Source: Strongylocentrotus droebachiensis (Eukaryota > Echinodermata > Echinoidea > Camarodonta > Strongylocentrotidae). Taken from it: a stretch of 64,000 bases of DNA. The position numbers and the translations under genes are program-made. The stretch is from NCBI GenBank assembly GCA_035222895.1, contig JAVYIG010004948.1, positions 1-64,000 on the forward strand, in the 5' to 3' direction. Shown piece after piece: positions 59,596 through 64,000 of this stretch (position 1 is its first letter; each line of letters begins with the position of its first letter). Below the pieces are notes generated by a model, which worked only from the letters and a program-made list of their open reading frames with translations, ran no database searches and had not been told where the DNA came from.

Positions 59596-62500
59596 TTTTT
59601 TTTTTTTTTTTTTTAAATTTTTTAGTTTCGATTTAGTTTCAGTGTATTGACTCACCACTCGGTATGTACAATATAGTGCTGTTGCTGTAAATCATGAAAT
59701 ATGAACCTACGATACAGGGGGGGGGGGGGAGGGGGAATTATTATAAACATTTTGAGGGCTAATTTTCAACTTTGCTTGCATGAAAATAACCCTCTTTAAT
59801 TTGTTTTGCATTGAACTCCATGCAAATTTGTTTGGGCTCTTAAATGATTTTCTGGGGCTCTTTTTGGCATTTCGGGGGCTAATTCGCCCAGAGCCCCCGT
59901 GTATTTTTTTTCACTGCTACAAAGTACAATACATGTATGATTCAATCATCCAAAAGTACATGCCACAAAGTCACTCAACAAAGCGCTACTTGAAATATCA
60001 CATTATTGATGATGATTTCATGTGCTTGAACACACAGCCGATAATGTACATGTAGGACTGTAGTTGATGCAAAATTAATAGCAATAGAACCTACTGTACA
60101 TGCACGATATACATGTACATGTAAGCTACACCACAGCCCAGGTACAGCTGTATCTATCAACTGTATCAATTTTCCCTGTGTCACGGTTCACACATGAATT
60201 AAATACAACAACACCTATTTGTCTTCTTAAATGGTCCAGTGGAACACTGAGAAACATAATCCATTGCCAGCCATTGTTTAGTTTCCATGACTATTGGTCT
60301 GTTCAGACTACAGGAAATGTATAGTTTATACGAAACCAAAGCAACATTGCATCAACAATCACCGTGGAACCAAAGGAGCGTTCAGACTAGAAAACAACAT
60401 CATCATATTTATAAAGAAACTAATAAGTTGATGAGGTCAGTTGAGTAGTTGACACGACGGCTGGCCAGTCATTAATGGGAGTTTACGATTTAAGCCCCAC
60501 CCAGATATACAATGTTTATTTGAAATGATGTTTAGACTAGAGTGGAACCCTGATTTTTTAATCGAGTTTTTTTCAAAACAATGCTCAAACAGGCGCTTTG
60601 CTAAGTTTTATACAACGTTTTTTTATACAACGTTCAAATTAATAACTAGGCATACATGTACCGGTAGCTATCGGGTGAATGCTGCTACATATAGTCTAAA
60701 TGAAGGGTACCATCTCTCTCTCTCTCTCTCTCTCTCTTCTTTCTATTTTTGTTTCTAACAGTACTTTATGTTTGTGTGAGCCAGTAAAAACAGACACCTT
60801 GGGCTGAACCCACTATGGTCTGATGAGCACCTGAAATGTAGGAAAATACAACCTGTTGAGTGTTCTTGGGATTGTTTTTTTTATTTTTATAAATCACAAT
60901 AGAATCTGTAGAGCCATAATCCATAAAGCTCTTTATGGAATGATGTACATGTACATGTACATGTACGTTTACATAATGTAGGCCTATCTGGACTGTAGTC
61001 TGGGAGACACGCCCACACCATGTCACTCACACTATCGTATTTGATTGTCTACAGTACATGTATGTCATACTCACATACCGGTACAGTAAGAATGGTAAAA
61101 GTTTGTACTGCTGGCCCTTTTCTATGAACCTTTTTATATAAATCCAAGTCCAGAAACAACGTGTGTAGGCCTGTACATAAACATGAAGAAGCATGTGCCA
61201 GGCATAAAATATGTAGTGAATTTTTAAGAGAGTTTTAATGTGCGATGTGATAAACTTAAAATTCACCCTCATCAGCCTTGGTATTTATATCTTGCATAAA
61301 TTAAAAGAAAAATAGTGTATCATTCATATATGTCCTAAATGTTTGGATGAATTGGATCAAGTCTAAATAATAGAAGTATTAATTTGTTGGTAGTTACATG
61401 GATGTCATTGTCATTACATTTCTTCATAATAATATCTGATGAATGTCCTATTCTCACTTCTACTATTTTCAGTATACATGTAGCTGCCATCCTTTTGAAT
61501 TGATATTCTGTAATTAATCAAAACTTATCAACAAAGGTCTATAAAAATATAGTTTGGAAGTCTAATAATGCTGCCATTGTTATTTCTTTCCTGTGTACTT
61601 TAAAAGCCGAAACTCCAACTTGTTTTCAACAACAGTCTACCCAAAAATGTATGGTTTGTCAGTTTTATAGCCAGCTCCCATTATATTCCATCACCACGGT
61701 ATCCTGTGGATTCTTCATTCTTCTTCTTCTTCGTGCACGGGCTTTGTCCGGCAAACAAGGGTCACCAATTCCACACAATGGAAGGGCAACAATAGGCTGA
61801 GAAAACTTGCCAATGACAACAGTCATACGCAGTGTGGTGATTATAAAGAACTCCTTGTGTTCGCCATTGTATCGGCGTTCACTCAGGGATGAGAAGGAAT
61901 GTTTGGTGAAATAATGCCTAATGTATAAAGCATATCCTGGGAAAGAATTTTGAGTGTGATGACAAGCATTAGTCATATTATATAAAATTGACAAACACCC
62001 TGGAGTTGAACTTATACTAGAACTAACTTGGAAGTGAAAAAGTAATCTAGTTTTCAGGAGAAAAGAAAAGAAAGCAATTTTGGGGAGCTTGTTTTTTGTT
62101 TGCCTGAGTTTTTTTAAAGTTCGAGTATGATACACAAATTTGAACAACACTCTAACCACACATATAAAAATGTGCTGAATCTTTGAAAGCTCTGGTGAGC
62201 CAGTTATTTGTTTGAAATGAATTTCAGCCTCCCTCACTTTTATAAGAGAACTAGTACTGGTAATAAAACTGCAAATGAACACACTAGTATCAGAGCAACA
62301 AGAAAAAACAAAAATAACTGGCAAGATGTACATGTTCACTCAACACAATCTTTGCTCGTTGCCCTCAATCCTACTAAAAAGACCTTTGATAAAGTGCAAT
62401 GTTTATATTTGGGTGGACAATGGGATTGTTTGGGGAAGTTCTGAAAAGCCATACAATAGTAGTCCTACCTAAACACCATTAGCTCAGATGGGCTACAATT

Positions 62501-63611
62501 TAAATGAGCCGGTGACTCATGATACTTTGTAAATGTATCATGTAATCACCAAAGCAATTACGGTCTACAAGGAGAATGTGTGCTTTGTCCTTAAAGATAG
62601 AGAAAAGGCCATTGTTGGTACGGTAAGTGCAAGTTTGACCATGAGAATCACTGTGTGGCAAAAAAAAGCACTTTACAATGTACAGTACACACGTACATTT
62701 CAATGAAGGCACCAGCACTACATGTATTAGATTATCTTTAAAAGGTTTTTTCCCCTTTCTTTATTTTGAATCTTTTGTCTTTGGAACTGTCAAATTTCAT
62801 CTTCATTACAGTGTACATGATACTTAAAATTACTTTCAAACAAAAATCACACAAAACAACCATGATCATGTCCATATCTTGTCAGTGTCTACAGTGTGTA
62901 GCTGCTATCATCAATAATAAAAACATAGAAATTAAAACTAATCATAAATAATTTGTTTTTATATTTTGTTGTTTTGGTATCATGCAATGTGTACCCTATA
63001 GCCTAATGTACTGCATCATAGTGTAAATGTACAGTGTACATGTACATGTACATTGTAAATACATCTACATAATGAGTGCAGGCTGTGAATTACGTACAGT
63101 CATATCCTACAAATGCAAAGTGAAAATCACTTTAAAACAAAGTTGACAAAAGTTGTTAGTTGTTACGTGTCTTAAAAGCAAACCTCTTCTTAATCACCTA
63201 TACTTTAGATGTGGTTCCAAATTACTGATGGCGGTTTCAAACACTTCACACTTTTGAAGTGGTCTTCTTTTCTACCATGATTCTGAGAACTTTGATCTCA
63301 ATATTTACTCTTGCAGTGCATCATTGTTTACACTGCATTCCCCCACAGTTCAGTTAATACACAAACCTGCTTCATTGGACTCCTGATAATGAAGGAATTT
63401 TATGATTGGCCTCCACGGCTCCACCCTATTTTCTTACTTACAGTTGATGTACAATTGTACATGTACATGTACATGTACATTGTAGGTAAAGTAATTCACA
63501 CAAACTTCCCTTAGATAATTCAACAGACAACACAACATATCGACACAAGTCCTTCGGTCACTCATAGCGTTACAAATTTATGCCTACATTTGTATCTAGA
63601 TACTAGATAGA

Positions 63612-63652
63612 CGGCGCTATAGAAATGCCTATTATTATTATTATTATTATTA
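63612..63652 (+). repeat. Retroelement 3' tail with (ATT)n
   Basis: CGGCGCTATAGAAATGCCTA is followed by six or more ATT units. This matches the tail style seen at 39100-39185 and is typical of L2/CR1-like elements or SINEs that use them. Confidence 0.55.
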
Positions 63653-64000
63653 TCTAAAACATGTACAGTATGTGCACTTTGTGAAGAACTGAGATTGACT
63701 ATTGGATTTCAAGGAATGTAAAGGGGTTTTCATCCATCTACACATGTGTACAATGTACCTACTCATAGAACCGGTGCAATATTTACAATAAATATGTTCG
63801 TTTTTGTGTAGCCTTGACTGTCCCCTGTATACCCATCTTTAAAAATACAGCACCTTTTTTTTTAAATTGATATTTGGTACATAAAGTGAATTTATGAACC
63901 TAAAATTCAATTTACACGAAGCCATTTTGGCAAATCTTAGCACATTCAGTTTGGAAATCATTTTGTTGCAACAGACAAACATGTATCAGACTATCAGAGA

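Larger units (their letters stand above)
54295..64000. other. Probable PARD6 intron 1 / upstream region
   Basis: I looked on the minus strand for an exon ending in the conserved (V/I)EVKSK before a donor and found none, so PARD6 probably starts beyond the window edge. The region is dominated by ACATGT-type simple repeats, with a trinucleotide repeat (57338-57476), a foldback element (58297-58512), a short palindromic element (59504-59595), a CT microsatellite (60712-60738) and a LINE-like tail (63612-63652). A minus-strand frame at 61665-62339 is the longest open one but matches no family. Confidence 0.6.

Noticed and set aside
1..64000. CRISPR arrays, operons or bacterial mobile elements
   Set aside because: The regular-looking repeats are tandem duplications or dispersed MITEs without spacer structure, and the genes are split by spliceosomal introns.

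Overview
This window is animal nuclear DNA: AT-rich, with split genes, GT-AG introns and many transposon relics. The gene set (complex I NDUFV2, the polarity protein PARD6, a BTB-BACK-Kelch protein, an ANKRD60-like protein) is metazoan. The style of the non-coding DNA (palindromic ACATGT repeats everywhere, foldback MITEs with GGGCCCGTTGCA-type ends, poly-G/poly-C tracts, CT microsatellites inside tandem duplications) suggests a marine invertebrate deuterostome, most likely a sea urchin. The species call is an inference from style and gene content.

Layout. (1) 1456-13845, minus: a 14-coding-exon gene for a NodU/CmcH/TobZ-type O-carbamoyltransferase. I could join it exon by exon into a 569-residue protein with consistent splice phases. 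(2) 13846-18561: intergenic, with a three-unit tandem duplication containing CT microsatellites and a foldback MITE. (3) 18562-20307, plus: an intronless BTB-BACK-Kelch gene, 581 residues. (4) 20308-26167: intergenic, with a 340-bp MITE with hAT-like ends, two foldback elements and a 144-bp tandem duplication. (5) 26168-32319, minus: NDUFV2, seven coding exons, 242 residues. (6) 32320-34327: the head-to-head region between NDUFV2 and an ANKRD60-like gene, probably a shared promoter. (7) 34328-39512, plus: the ANKRD60-like gene, five coding exons, 440 residues, with two LINE reverse-transcriptase fragments in its introns. (8) 39513-52578: 13 kb with no recognisable coding exon, holding MITEs, a SINE candidate and simple repeats, and perhaps long 3' UTRs. 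(9) 52579-54294, minus: the last two exons of PARD6 (PB1, semi-CRIB, PDZ). Its first exon was not found and may lie beyond position 64000. (10) 54295-64000: probably PARD6 intron 1, very rich in ACATGT repeats.

The genes are not an operon and share no evident pathway. NDUFV2 is a mitochondrial complex I subunit, PARD6 is a Cdc42/aPKC polarity scaffold, and the Kelch protein is a likely CUL3 ubiquitin-ligase adaptor. The most unusual gene is the carbamoyltransferase, a family best known from bacterial nodulation-factor and antibiotic biosynthesis. The most unusual non-coding features are several internally related families of perfect or near-perfect foldback elements, a tRNA-derived SINE about 8 bp from a 5' splice site, and a SINE candidate with a 7SL-like head. 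All coordinates come from reading the sequence by eye. No alignment or database search was run.
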